The notes under the pieces are model-generated. The model saw nothing but the letters and a program-made list of their open reading frames with translations. It did no database searches and was not told the origin of the DNA. A program made the translations under genes and the position numbers. A stretch of 51,881 nucleotides of DNA from an uncultured Prevotella sp. (GTDB taxonomy: Bacteria; Bacteroidota; Bacteroidia; Bacteroidales; Bacteroidaceae): the NCBI GenBank assembly GCA_905233825.1, contig CAJOFE010000020.1:1-51881 (forward strand), read 5' to 3'. Positions 42,690 through 50,271 of the stretch are shown here, piece after piece. Position 1 is the stretch's first letter. Every line of letters begins with the position of its first letter.

Positions 42690-45605
42690 CTAATTGTTGT
42701 CGTTATCGTACCTCTTATATAAATAAGAATCAAATAGCTTGCGGTAGGCTTCCATGCGTTCCCTAGCACCATGTCCTGTCCACTTGCCGTCGTAGCGATC
42801 GGTGTCAGCATGGGTGCTCAGAGGCTCACTGATCTGGTGTATCACAGCAAACGACGAGGTCGAGAGCGTGCGCTGGGCTGTTCTACCCGAACCTTTGACA
42901 GTAATCACATAGTCGCGTGCCATCTGGTTGGTGATCTTTGACGTGTTACTGGCGTCGATCACAATCTCATGACCGCGCTTGTCTTTTACCGTCATGCGAC
43001 CGTTGGAACCCCAGATGGTCAGCTTCTCGCGGATACCCAGTGTGTCGGAGCAGGCCGTGGGATAGATTACCTCCTTGCCGCCTTCAATGATGTTATCAGC
43101 ATAGATGGAATTGTCCTGGAAGTGGTAGCGGATGAAGGCATTGATTTCCTCCACCATCAGCAGGGCCTGGTTGCGGGCCATTTCCACTTCGCGGCTAATT
43201 GTGCCAGCCTGTTTTTCTTCGTCTAAGCGCTCGTTGTATTGGTCGTAGATCTTCTTGATGTCGCTCCAGCGGGGCAGACCGCGCTCGTAGGCTTTCTGCA
43301 TAGCCTCATTGTCGGGTGCATAGACGGTGTAGTTATAGGTGTTGAAATAGTTCACGTTGTCCGTCAGGCCGCCCTTGTTAGCGAAGGTGTGGTAGGCGTC
43401 CATGCGCTTTTTCTTCGTCACGGTATTCACTTCGGCCAGTTTGTCGCTGGCAAACTCCATGATGCTGTCCATGTCGAAGTCGGTGCACAGTTCCAGGAAT
43501 TCTGAGAAGCGGGCGTCGTTCTCCAAAATGTCAAGCACCGAGCGATGCGGAGGCTGGATGACGTGGTCGAGGGCGTAGGCCGTACCGTTGGCCTGGTTAA
43601 ACACCTGCGTTACGTTTGAAACGGGTGTCGCGCCTTCTATTTGTGAGCCGCTCATCACGTTGTTGCCGCCGAAGTAGATTTCGCCACCGTGCTTGGTCTT
43701 ATAGTATTTGTTGGCTCCCAGTTTCTCGCCCTCACCCAGCACGATGGTGTGGTAGTTCAGAATGTCGATGAGTTGTGAGCGGAATTGGCTGGTCTCCACG
43801 CGTCCCAGCGAGTCGGCCGATGTGGTGCCCACGGTGTTTGTGTCTTTGTCGTAGGCCCAAGCTGAACAGAAGACGTATGGCGAGCGGTTCTCGAAATAGA
43901 ATTTCAGAGCTCGGGGCTGATCGGAGTTCAGGTAGGCAGGATCTACATAGTAGCGGTCGAAGGCATCGTCCGTGGGGATGAAGAACGCGTAGTTGGCGCT
44001 CATGGCCAGCAAGTAGGCGTAGTAGTTCAGGTTCAGAGCCAGCGTGGAGCGGTTCTTACCGTCGTTCACGGCCTCGTTCATGATGCGCATGTTGCTGTTC
44101 AGCGTTACAGGAGCTGAGACGGCAATCAGCGAGGGAGGTGCGAAGACGGTATTCAGCATGTAGGCCACGCCGTTGTTGGCTATCTTTACGTCGTACGAGC
44201 CGTTGCTATTCTTATTCAGAGCATCTAATGAGAGACCCATCGGGTCGTTGGCCTCGTCCATCACGCGACCGAACTTCGAAGGCACTGTTCCCACGAACGA
44301 GCTCTTCATTAGGTTGCCGATAATCTGCTGCACGTTCTGCAGGGGAATGGAGTCGATGTTCTCCTCAATGTTCTCCAGTGTGTTAGGCTTCTTGCCAAAG
44401 GCGTTGATGAGGAACTCGCCGGCACCGCCTGGCAGGAAGAACTCCTGCAAAGCCTGGTCGGTGGGCACGAACATCGTAGCGATGTCCTTCAGCTCGTTTT
44501 CGCCCATAGCACCGCTGTTATAGTTGTTCCAACCCGGGTCAAAGGGAAGTACATAGGGAGCCACCGTGTTGTTGGGGTCACGGGTCAGCGTACCGCCCTG
44601 TGAGCGCTGGCTCAGGTAGCGCTTCTGGAAGATGGAATCGATCTCGGGCAGACCGTTCTGCACGGCATAGTTGTTGTAGTTCTGGGTAGTCGATGCATCA
44701 TAGAAGGGTGCCGAGAAGCGGTCGAGCATGCGGCTGAACAGGTTGCTCTCGCCGTTATTGCGAATCACCTCTGCCAGGTTGCCTGGTGGTAGTAGCACGT
44801 CCTCCATCTGGTGGATGTAGCCGTTCTTACAGGTCACGTCGGAACTGATGATCTTGTCGCGGAAAATGTAGGCCGACTTCTCCACCTCGTCGTAGGGCGT
44901 GCCCGTCACCACTTCGAAGTCGCTCAGGTCTCCGCGTGTGGTGATGTTGTTGGTGGTCATCTGCTCCTCGGTGAAGTGCACCATCATGGGCCTCGTAGCG
45001 TCCATCACCAGATAGATGCCCTTGTCGTAGTACTTCTCCCAGTACTTGTTGTTCGGGGGCATGTCAGCCTGGCTTCGCAGGTGGGTGATGGTGTCGATGA
45101 CGTTGGCACCCGTGGTGTGCTTCAGCGACTGTCCTTGCAAGATGGTGGTCAGTCCGTTACGGTTTTCGCTGATGTTCGACAGCATCTCAACCAGGATGGC
45201 ATTATCGAGCATCGAGGCATAGAGCAACTGCTTCTTCATGGCTACTGTCAGGTCTTCATACTTCCTGACGCCCCACTGGTTGTTGGCATAGAAGCGGTCG
45301 AAGGCTTCGTCGTTAGCAGGGAAGACGGTCTTCGATCCCGTCTTCGACAGTGTCTCGGCGTAGCCCAGGTCATCAATCAGTCGCAGGTAGTTCTTGAACG
45401 TGCCTTTCAGCACATTCCCCTGCGCGTTAGTTAGGTTCTCGGGGTGCTCCATAGCTTCATAGATGCTGCCGCCCAACCACGACGGGTAGTTGTCGGGGTC
45501 GTCGAGCTTGTAGTCATCCGTACATGCCGTGAAAGCACCGCAGGCAAGAGCCAGAAAGACAGCCAGGCTGGTCTTTCTCGCCAGTTCTACATAATGGTGA
45601 CTCAT
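42690..45605 (-). CDS. Four-FAS1-domain lipoprotein, first gene of the operon
   Basis: 971 residues from the ATG at 45605; the ATG at 45644 lies upstream of the signal sequence. Lipobox FTAC (Cys28). Four fasciclin repeats are recognised by their APTD-type motifs: TVFPANDEAFDRF (about 93-105), MFVPTDQALQEFF (about 378-390), YAFFIPTDDAFDRYY (about 539-553) and YTVYAPDNEAMQKAY (about 759-773), each followed by a conserved terminal strand (NGYIHQMEDVLLPP, GVAYMLNTVFAPP, GTAYALDHVIQPP, FAVIHQISEPLS). Such length and copy number are unusual for bacterial FAS1 proteins, which mostly carry one or two. Probably a surface-exposed binding or adhesion protein working with SusC, which follows after 22 bp. 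Confidence 0.9.
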   Translation of the reverse strand: MSHHYVELARKTSLAVFLALACGAFTACTDDYKLDDPDNYPSWLGGSIYEAMEHPENLTNAQGNVLKGTFKNYLRLIDDLGYAETLSKTGSKTVFPANDEAFDRFYANNQWGVRKYEDLTVAMKKQLLYASMLDNAILVEMLSNISENRNGLTTILQGQSLKHTTGANVIDTITHLRSQADMPPNNKYWEKYYDKGIYLVMDATRPMMVHFTEEQMTTNNITTRGDLSDFEVVTGTPYDEVEKSAYIFRDKIISSDVTCKNGYIHQMEDVLLPPGNLAEVIRNNGESNLFSRMLDRFSAPFYDASTTQNYNNYAVQNGLPEIDSIFQKRYLSQRSQGGTLTRDPNNTVAPYVLPFDPGWNNYNSGAMGENELKDIATMFVPTDQALQEFFLPGGAGEFLINAFGKKPNTLENIEENIDSIPLQNVQQIIGNLMKSSFVGTVPSKFGRVMDEANDPMGLSLDALNKNSNGSYDVKIANNGVAYMLNTVFAPPSLIAVSAPVTLNSNMRIMNEAVNDGKNRSTLALNLNYYAYLLAMSANYAFFIPTDDAFDRYYVDPAYLNSDQPRALKFYFENRSPYVFCSAWAYDKDTNTVGTTSADSLGRVETSQFRSQLIDILNYHTIVLGEGEKLGANKYYKTKHGGEIYFGGNNVMSGSQIEGATPVSNVTQVFNQANGTAYALDHVIQPPHRSVLDILENDARFSEFLELCTDFDMDSIMEFASDKLAEVNTVTKKKRMDAYHTFANKGGLTDNVNYFNTYNYTVYAPDNEAMQKAYERGLPRWSDIKKIYDQYNERLDEEKQAGTISREVEMARNQALLMVEEINAFIRYHFQDNSIYADNIIEGGKEVIYPTACSDTLGIREKLTIWGSNGRMTVKDKRGHEIVIDASNTSKITNQMARDYVITVKGSGRTAQRTLSTSSFAVIHQISEPLSTHADTDRYDGKWTGHGARERMEAYRKLFDSYLYKRYDNDNN

Positions 45606-45671
45606 AGTCTTTTTTGTTATATTTAGTTGTTTTAATAGTAGCATTCAGTGTTCACACTCTGGTTCACGCAA

Positions 45672-45692
45672 GCAAATGCGTACGCTATTTGC
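45672..45692. promoter_or_regulatory. Operator-like palindrome at the fasciclin operon start
   Basis: GCAAATGCGTACGCTATTTGC: central GCGTACGC with ATTTGC/GCAAAT arms, one unpaired base. It overlaps the predicted transcription start of the operon. Either a repressor or activator site or a leader hairpin. Confidence 0.5.
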
Positions 45693-45695
45693 GTG

Positions 45696-45729
45696 CAAAG
45701 TTACGAATAAAAAACGAAACGACTGCAAA
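45696..45729 (-). promoter_or_regulatory. Promoter of the seven-gene fasciclin/Sus operon
   Basis: Minus-strand TTTG (45726-45729), a 22-bp spacer and TAACTTTG (45696-45703) followed by CAC. The -7 element is a consensus match. The spacer is slightly long. Confidence 0.65.
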
Positions 45730-45756
45730 AAAACTTAAAAAAATAAAGAGAAAGGC

Positions 45757-45779
45757 AAAAAAAATCCCCCAAAGGGGGA
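45757..45779 (-). terminator. Rho-independent terminator of the blaI-M56 operon
   Basis: Minus-strand stem TCCCCC-TTT-GGGGGA (45774-45779 and 45765-45770), followed by a run of eight T. It stands about 145 bp after the M56 stop, with the 22-bp array in between. Confidence 0.75.
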
Positions 45780-45798
45780 AAGTCCTGTTTTTGGGAAA

Positions 45799-45892
45799 GG
45801 CATTTCTTAGCCCCGGAAACGGCATTTCCAGGCTCTGGAAACGGCATCTCTGGGGCTAAGAAACGGCATTTGTTTTTGTAGGGAAGGCATTT
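45799..45892. repeat. 22-bp-period hairpin array (family member 2)
   Basis: GGCATTT (once GGCATCT) starts at 45799, 45821, 45843, 45865 and 45886: spacings 22, 22, 22 and 21. The three complete central boundaries read GAAACGGCAT. Variable centres form nested dyads: CTTAGCCCC (45806-45814) pairs with GGGGCTAAG (45852-45860) around CCAG/CTGG (45828-45838). The reverse complement matches the units at 15340-15410. Confidence 0.75.
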
Positions 45893-45923
45893 GGGAAAGG
45901 AATCCCGTCTATTCCGTTTGCTC

Positions 45924-47729
45924 TTAGTTCAGTTTGAAAGTGATGGGCAGGGTATAAGTGGTTTCCACGCGTATGCCGTTCTGGCGTCCGGGCTCCCAGC
46001 GAGGCATGTTGCGCACCACGTAGATGGCCTCTTCCTTCAGGGCCTCTACGGCGTCGTCGTAGTTCCTTGAGGTTTCTACTGCCTCCTCATCTCCCTCTTT
46101 GGATGCTTTTGCCACCTCGACCGTAATGAGTGGAGATTTAGTATTTGTTTCTACAACTTGCGGAGAACGTACGAATCCAGTCTTGTCGACAATGAACTTA
46201 ACGGTAATCTCACCTTCAGCCTGCATTTCACGGGCTACAGCGGGATAGCGCAGGTGAGTGCTCAGATATTTCATGATTTCGCCTTGCCCGCCAGGATATG
46301 TAGGCGCTTGCTCCACCAGGGTGAATGTCTTGTCATCGTCGCCGGCGTTGGTCTGGTCCTGATAGCGGGCACTCTTGAGGTCAACGCTGTCGCGACGGCC
46401 GACAACCGTGACGTTACTGAAACCCGTTATCGGCTCCAGCATGGCGTCTATCTGATTACTGCCGATGTCGATCGTCTGAGTCTTATATCCCACGTACGAG
46501 ATACGGATTTTGTGACCAGGATCGACCACCTTCAGCGAGAACTTGCCGTCCTTGTCGGTTGTGGCCTGAGCCACGATGCGGCCGTACTGGTCAATCTCGA
46601 CGAGATTGACGTAGTGCAGCGGACCGTCCTCATCCTTCACCGTGCCGGTAATCGTGCTGCCGGCCTTTACCTTGGATTCCTTTTGCTGGGGCTCTTCGGC
46701 CTTTTCCGGTTTCGGAGCCTCGCTGGTTTCGACGGCAGGAGCGTCGAGCACGGCGGATGTTAGCTCGGCCAGAGGCTGCTCTACAGCCTTGACGCTGTTA
46801 TCTACGACCTCTTTCAACACCTCTTTGGGCTTGGAGAAAGCCATGAGCGAGAAGCCTACGAGTGGGACGGTGACAGCAATCCATGCGATGCGCCACCAAT
46901 GAGATTGTTTTTTCTTCATCATTGTTATTCGTTTTTTAATGTTTAGGTTAAACGAACTGGCGAGTGCGTAGGCCTCCGCTCCCACTGTCCGCAAGATTAA
47001 TAGTCGCTGATAGTCACGGCTCTGAATCCTGTAATGATTGATCACTTCATCGTCGGCTTCGTATTCGTGTACTATTTTGATTTCTTTCATGACCAGCCAG
47101 CATGTGGGGTTGATGATGACACACACCATCAGCAGCACCAGGTCGATGTGGTGCAACAGGGTGATATGCGACAGTTCGTGACGCACGCTTGCCCTGCGCC
47201 CGAATCCCTCCTCGTGTGTCGATATGACAATGAGGTTCATCCAGCTGAAGGGACCATACTGGGCATCGTGCTCCACCAGCCGCACCCATCGGCCCAGCCT
47301 GTGGCGACGCTTGCCATGAAGGAAGCGCAGCATCTTGAAGATCGACTTGCCCCATCCTATGAGCTGTACCAGAACGTAGATGGCGTAAATCACCAGCAGG
47401 ATAATTGCTCCTTTTTCCATCGTGGTGAGGCTTCCGGCTTTCAGCTCTTGGCTGTCAGCCGTTTGCCCATTGCCCATTGCCACCAGCCAATTGTCTATTT
47501 CACCGTCATCTACTGGCACCACCACCCTGCATGTCTCTGCCATCGGCTCCATCTGCTGAGTCGGAGTGATGTGTATCAGGGGAAGCATGGCCGACAGTAC
47601 CAACGTGCCCAGCAGGTAGAAACGGTTGAACCTGTGGAACGTAGAGCCGCTGAAGCACATCTTGTAAAGAAGCAGAAATGCCAACAGACATGCCGACCAC
47701 TCAAGGATATATACTATAAATGACCCCAT
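45924..47729 (-). CDS. M56 metallopeptidase fused to CarboxypepD-reg-like and TonB C-terminal domains
   Basis: 601 residues. BlaR1-like membrane part: helices at about 5-25, 37-55 and 105-128. The M56 zinc site is HELSH (His184, Glu185, His188) with a third ligand in HEYEAD (about 221-226). A helix at about 281-297 is followed by a Pro/Glu/Lys linker, a CarboxypepD-reg-like domain (about 355-430, ISYVGYKTQTIDIG) and a TonB C-terminal-like domain (about 470-601, PTYPGG, ITVKFIVDKTGFV, MPRWEPGRQNG). It lacks the beta-lactam sensor of BlaR1. Presumed to sense an envelope signal and inactivate the BlaI-type repressor encoded 17 bp upstream; the TonB domain could contact outer-membrane receptors (inference). 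Confidence 0.92.
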   Translation of the reverse strand: MGSFIVYILEWSACLLAFLLLYKMCFSGSTFHRFNRFYLLGTLVLSAMLPLIHITPTQQMEPMAETCRVVVPVDDGEIDNWLVAMGNGQTADSQELKAGSLTTMEKGAIILLVIYAIYVLVQLIGWGKSIFKMLRFLHGKRRHRLGRWVRLVEHDAQYGPFSWMNLIVISTHEEGFGRRASVRHELSHITLLHHIDLVLLMVCVIINPTCWLVMKEIKIVHEYEADDEVINHYRIQSRDYQRLLILRTVGAEAYALASSFNLNIKKRITMMKKKQSHWWRIAWIAVTVPLVGFSLMAFSKPKEVLKEVVDNSVKAVEQPLAELTSAVLDAPAVETSEAPKPEKAEEPQQKESKVKAGSTITGTVKDEDGPLHYVNLVEIDQYGRIVAQATTDKDGKFSLKVVDPGHKIRISYVGYKTQTIDIGSNQIDAMLEPITGFSNVTVVGRRDSVDLKSARYQDQTNAGDDDKTFTLVEQAPTYPGGQGEIMKYLSTHLRYPAVAREMQAEGEITVKFIVDKTGFVRSPQVVETNTKSPLITVEVAKASKEGDEEAVETSRNYDDAVEALKEEAIYVVRNMPRWEPGRQNGIRVETTYTLPITFKLN

Positions 47730-47746
47730 AATTCCTAACTTCTAAT

Positions 47747-48106
47747 TCATTCCTCTTCCACCACTCTGATGAGCTCTTTCAGCTCGTCGATGCTCACCTC
47801 ATGACGCTTCACCAGTCGGGAGATGAAGTCCATGTAGGAACCGTCGAAGAAGCGTTCAACACTCTCTTTGTTCACGTATGAAATGTACTGTTCGCGAGTA
47901 ACTGCCGCATGATAGCGGTAGAATCGCGGACTCAGTTCCTCATGGTCGATCATGCCGTGCTGTTCGAGCCGTCGCACATAGGTGGCGATGGTATTGAAAT
48001 GTGCCGTAGTATCGGGCAGATGGAGTATGATGTCACGTGTCGATAAGGGACCGTTTTCCCACAGCACCTCCATGATCTCCAGCTCTTTGTCAGTCAGTTT
48101 TTTCAT
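47747..48106 (-). CDS. BlaI/MecI-family transcriptional repressor
   Basis: 119 residues, typical length. Winged helix: LTDKELEIMEVLWENGPLST, then DIILHLPD and TIATYVRRLEQHGMI (recognition helix), with a C-terminal dimerisation and cleavage region (SYVNKESVERFFDGSYMDFI). First gene of the pair with the M56 peptidase. A BlaI-like dyad, TACAATTTGTA, lies in the spacer of its own promoter, so autorepression is likely. Confidence 0.93.
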   Translation of the reverse strand: MKKLTDKELEIMEVLWENGPLSTRDIILHLPDTTAHFNTIATYVRRLEQHGMIDHEELSPRFYRYHAAVTREQYISYVNKESVERFFDGSYMDFISRLVKRHEVSIDELKELIRVVEEE

Positions 48107-48126
48107 AAGCTAATTCTTAGACGGTG

Positions 48127-48159
48127 CAAATATAACTACAATTTGTAATAACCTCCAAA
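48127..48159 (-). promoter_or_regulatory. blaI-M56 promoter with embedded operator
   Basis: Minus-strand TTTG (48156-48159), a 21-bp spacer and TATATTTG (48127-48134). The dyad TACAATTTGTA (48137-48147) lies entirely within the spacer, a position that would block polymerase when bound. Confidence 0.7.
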
Positions 48160-48194
48160 TTTTATAATATTTTTTAACGATTTATTTGTAGTTA
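48133..48194. promoter_or_regulatory. Pair of inverted TAACTACAA sites (BlaI-like operators)
   Basis: TAACTACAA at 48133-48141 and its exact complement TTGTAGTTA at 48186-48194. Both contain the TACA/TGTA core of BlaI/MecI operators. The second lies upstream of the dxs promoter, so one repressor could affect both directions. Confidence 0.5.
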
Positions 48195-48234
48195 TTAACA
48201 GAATGGCGGGACGGGATGTAATTTTTTTGGATTA

Positions 48235-48268
48235 TTTGCAGTCGTTTCAGATTTTCTTTGTACCTTTG
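48235..48268 (+). promoter_or_regulatory. Bacteroidetes promoter for dxs-trkA
   Basis: TTTG at 48235-48238, a 22-bp spacer and TACCTTTG at 48261-48268, followed by CAA. The leader is about 75 nt. Confidence 0.6.
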
Positions 48269-48348
48269 CAACCAAAAGTTGCGAGAACGGCTTGCATCGT
48301 CCTTGTGGCGTAAACACTGCGATAACTTGAAAAAGAAAAACGCAATCT

Positions 48349-50271
48349 GTGGAATCGAAAGAAATAGAACTACTCAGTAAGATAGATTTTCCTGCCGACC
48401 TTCGCCAGCTGAAAGTGGAACAGCTGCCACAGGTGTGCGACGAGCTGCGCCGCACCATTGTGGAGGAGCTGTCGGTGAACCCTGGTCACTTGGCATCGAG
48501 CTTGGGAGTGGTCGAGCTGACCGTAGCCCTGCACTATGTCTTTGACACGCCGGAAGACCGCATCGTGTGGGATGTGGGCCATCAGGCCTACGGCCACAAG
48601 ATTCTGACGGGACGCCGCGACCAGTTCCCTACGAACCGTAAGCTGCACGGTCTGCGCCCCTTCCCCTCACCTCAGGAGAGCGAGTACGACTCGTTCGTCT
48701 GCGGACATGCCTCGAACAGCATCTCTGCGGCGCTGGGCATGGCTGTTGCCTCCTCTCACCATTCTGACTCCTCACCCCGCAAGGTGGTGGCCGTCATCGG
48801 CGACGGTGCCATGAGTGGCGGGCTGGCCTTCGAAGGACTGAACAATCTCTCGTCGAGTCCTAACGACATGCTCATCGTGCTCAACGACAACGACATGTCT
48901 ATCGACCGCTCGGTGGGCGGCATGCGTCAGTATCTGCTTGGGCTGAGTACCAACGAGACCTATAACAAGCTGCGTTTCCGTGCAGCCCGTTTCCTGCAGC
49001 GTCACGGCATGCTGAAGGACGACCGTCGCATGGGCCTTATCCGTCTGGGCAACGCGCTGAAGAGTGCCATCAGCCATCAGCAGAACATCTTCGACGGCAT
49101 GAATATCCGCTATTTCGGTCCCTTCAATGGTCATGATGTGATGGAGCTGGTGCGCATCCTGCGTCAGCTGAAGGAGATGAAAGGCCCGAAGCTGCTCCAC
49201 CTACACACGAAGAAGGGCCACGGCTATGCTCCGGCAGAGCACTACACGCCCGTCTGGCATGCTCCCGGAAAGTTCGACCCCGAGACGGGCGAACTCATCA
49301 AGAGCGGCGACGAGCACAAGATGAAATACCAGCAGGTGTTCGGCGAGACGCTGTTGGAGCTGGCACGGCAGAACGAGAAGATAGTGGGCGTGACGCCCGC
49401 CATGCCCACTGGCTGTTCGATGAATATCATGATGGAGGCCATGCCCGACCGTACCTTCGACGTGGGCATTGCCGAGGGACATGCCGTCACCTTCTCCGCT
49501 GGCATGGCGAAGGAGGGCCTGCTGCCTTTCTGCAATATCTATAGCGCCTTTGCGCAGCGCGCCTACGATAATATCATCCACGATGTGGCCATCCTGCGGC
49601 TCAACGTCGTCATCTGTCTCGATCGTGCCGGACTGGTGGGCAAGGACGGTCCCACCCATCATGGCGCCTTCGACCTGGCCTATCTGCGTCCCATCCCCAA
49701 CCTCACCATCTGCTCGCCGATGGACGAGCATGAGCTGCGCCGACTCATGTTCACTGCCCAGCAGGAAGACATGGGACCCTTCGTCATCCGTTATCCGCGA
49801 GGCCGTGGCGTGCTCACCGACTGGCGCTGTCCGTTGGAGGCCGTCGAAGTGGGCACCGGCCGCAAGCTGCGCGATGGCAGCGATGTCGCCGTGCTGACCA
49901 TCGGCCCCATAGGCAATGACGTGGAAGAAGTATTAGCCCCCTCGGGGGCTGTAGGGGGTACCGTTGCCCACTACGACATGCGCTTCCTGAAGCCGCTCGA
50001 CGAGAAGATACTTCACGAGGTGGGTCAGAAGTTCCGTCGCATCGTCACCATCGAGGACGGCGTACGCAACGGCGGACTGGGCAGTGCCGTGACAGAGTGG
50101 ATGGCCGACCACGGCTATCAGCTGCAGATCACCCGCTTGGGTCTGCCCGACCAGTTCGTGGAGCATGGCGAGGTAGATGAACTACGGGAAATCGTGGGAT
50201 TAGATAAGGAATCAATAAGAAAAGCGATAACAGATATGGCCCCATCGGGGGCTGAAAGGGGGACTTTATGA
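48349..50271 (+). CDS. dxs: 1-deoxy-D-xylulose-5-phosphate synthase
   Basis: 640 residues from a GTG start; no in-frame ATG gives a better N-terminus, and the sequence aligns from [14 protein letters not shown] as in the family. Condenses pyruvate with glyceraldehyde 3-phosphate, the first step of the MEP isoprenoid pathway, using thiamine diphosphate. Cofactor motif GDGAM (151-155) to NDN (179-181); catalytic-region [32 protein letters not shown]. Two short stretches, [11 protein letters not shown] (about 530) and the C-terminal [11 protein letters not shown], are encoded by related G/C-block repeats. Residues HHSDSSPR (about 137-144) come from a CTCACC-type simple repeat. The stop overlaps the trkA start (ATGA). 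Confidence 0.95.
   Translation: MESKEIELLSKIDFPADLRQLKVEQLPQVCDELRRTIVEELSVNPGHLASSLGVVELTVALHYVFDTPEDRIVWDVGHQAYGHKILTGRRDQFPTNRKLHGLRPFPSPQESEYDSFVCGHASNSISAALGMAVASSHHSDSSPRKVVAVIGDGAMSGGLAFEGLNNLSSSPNDMLIVLNDNDMSIDRSVGGMRQYLLGLSTNETYNKLRFRAARFLQRHGMLKDDRRMGLIRLGNALKSAISHQQNIFDGMNIRYFGPFNGHDVMELVRILRQLKEMKGPKLLHLHTKKGHGYAPAEHYTPVWHAPGKFDPETGELIKSGDEHKMKYQQVFGETLLELARQNEKIVGVTPAMPTGCSMNIMMEAMPDRTFDVGIAEGHAVTFSAGMAKEGLLPFCNIYSAFAQRAYDNIIHDVAILRLNVVICLDRAGLVGKDGPTHHGAFDLAYLRPIPNLTICSPMDEHELRRLMFTAQQEDMGPFVIRYPRGRGVLTDWRCPLEAVEVGTGRKLRDGSDVAVLTIGPIGNDVEEVLAPSGAVGGTVAHYDMRFLKPLDEKILHEVGQKFRRIVTIEDGVRNGGLGSAVTEWMADHGYQLQITRLGLPDQFVEHGEVDELREIVGLDKESIRKAITDMAPSGAERGTL
49935..49962. repeat. G/C-block palindromic repeat inside dxs (copy 1)
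   Basis: AGCCCCCTCGGGGGCT is a perfect hairpin, followed by GTAGGGGGTACC. It is in frame and encodes APSGAVGGT. It occupies the variable linker before the conserved [12 protein letters not shown], so it is apparently tolerated. Confidence 0.7.
50238..50266. repeat. G/C-block palindromic repeat at the dxs 3' end (copy 2)
   Basis: GGCCCCATCGGGGGCTGAAA followed by GGGGGACTT, the same pattern as copy 1. It encodes the last residues of Dxs and sits directly before the trkA start codon, where its GGGGGA could act as a ribosome-binding site. Confidence 0.7.

Larger units (their letters stand above)
45606..45923. other. Intergenic region: operon promoter, operator-like dyad, terminator, 22-bp array
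   Basis: 318 bp between the M56 gene stop (45924) and the fasciclin operon. Read on the minus strand: the 22-bp array (45892-45799), a terminator with T-run (45779-45757), the operon promoter (45729-45696), a palindrome (45692-45672) and an ~85-nt leader. No gene. Confidence 0.7.

Noticed and set aside
28329..45605. Classical polysaccharide utilization locus including the GH51 and GH31 genes
   Set aside because: The GH genes lie 10-16 kb away on the other strand with separate promoters and unrelated operons between; nothing ties them to these SusCD pairs.
45799..45892. CRISPR array
   Set aside because: The regular 22-bp spacing has conserved 13-bp blocks and 9-bp variable parts, far shorter than CRISPR repeats and spacers. 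The variable parts pair with one another and no cas genes are present.
45924..47729. Beta-lactam sensor BlaR1
   Set aside because: The M56 part matches, but the penicillin-binding sensor domain is absent and is replaced by CarboxypepD-reg-like and TonB domains; no beta-lactamase gene is nearby.
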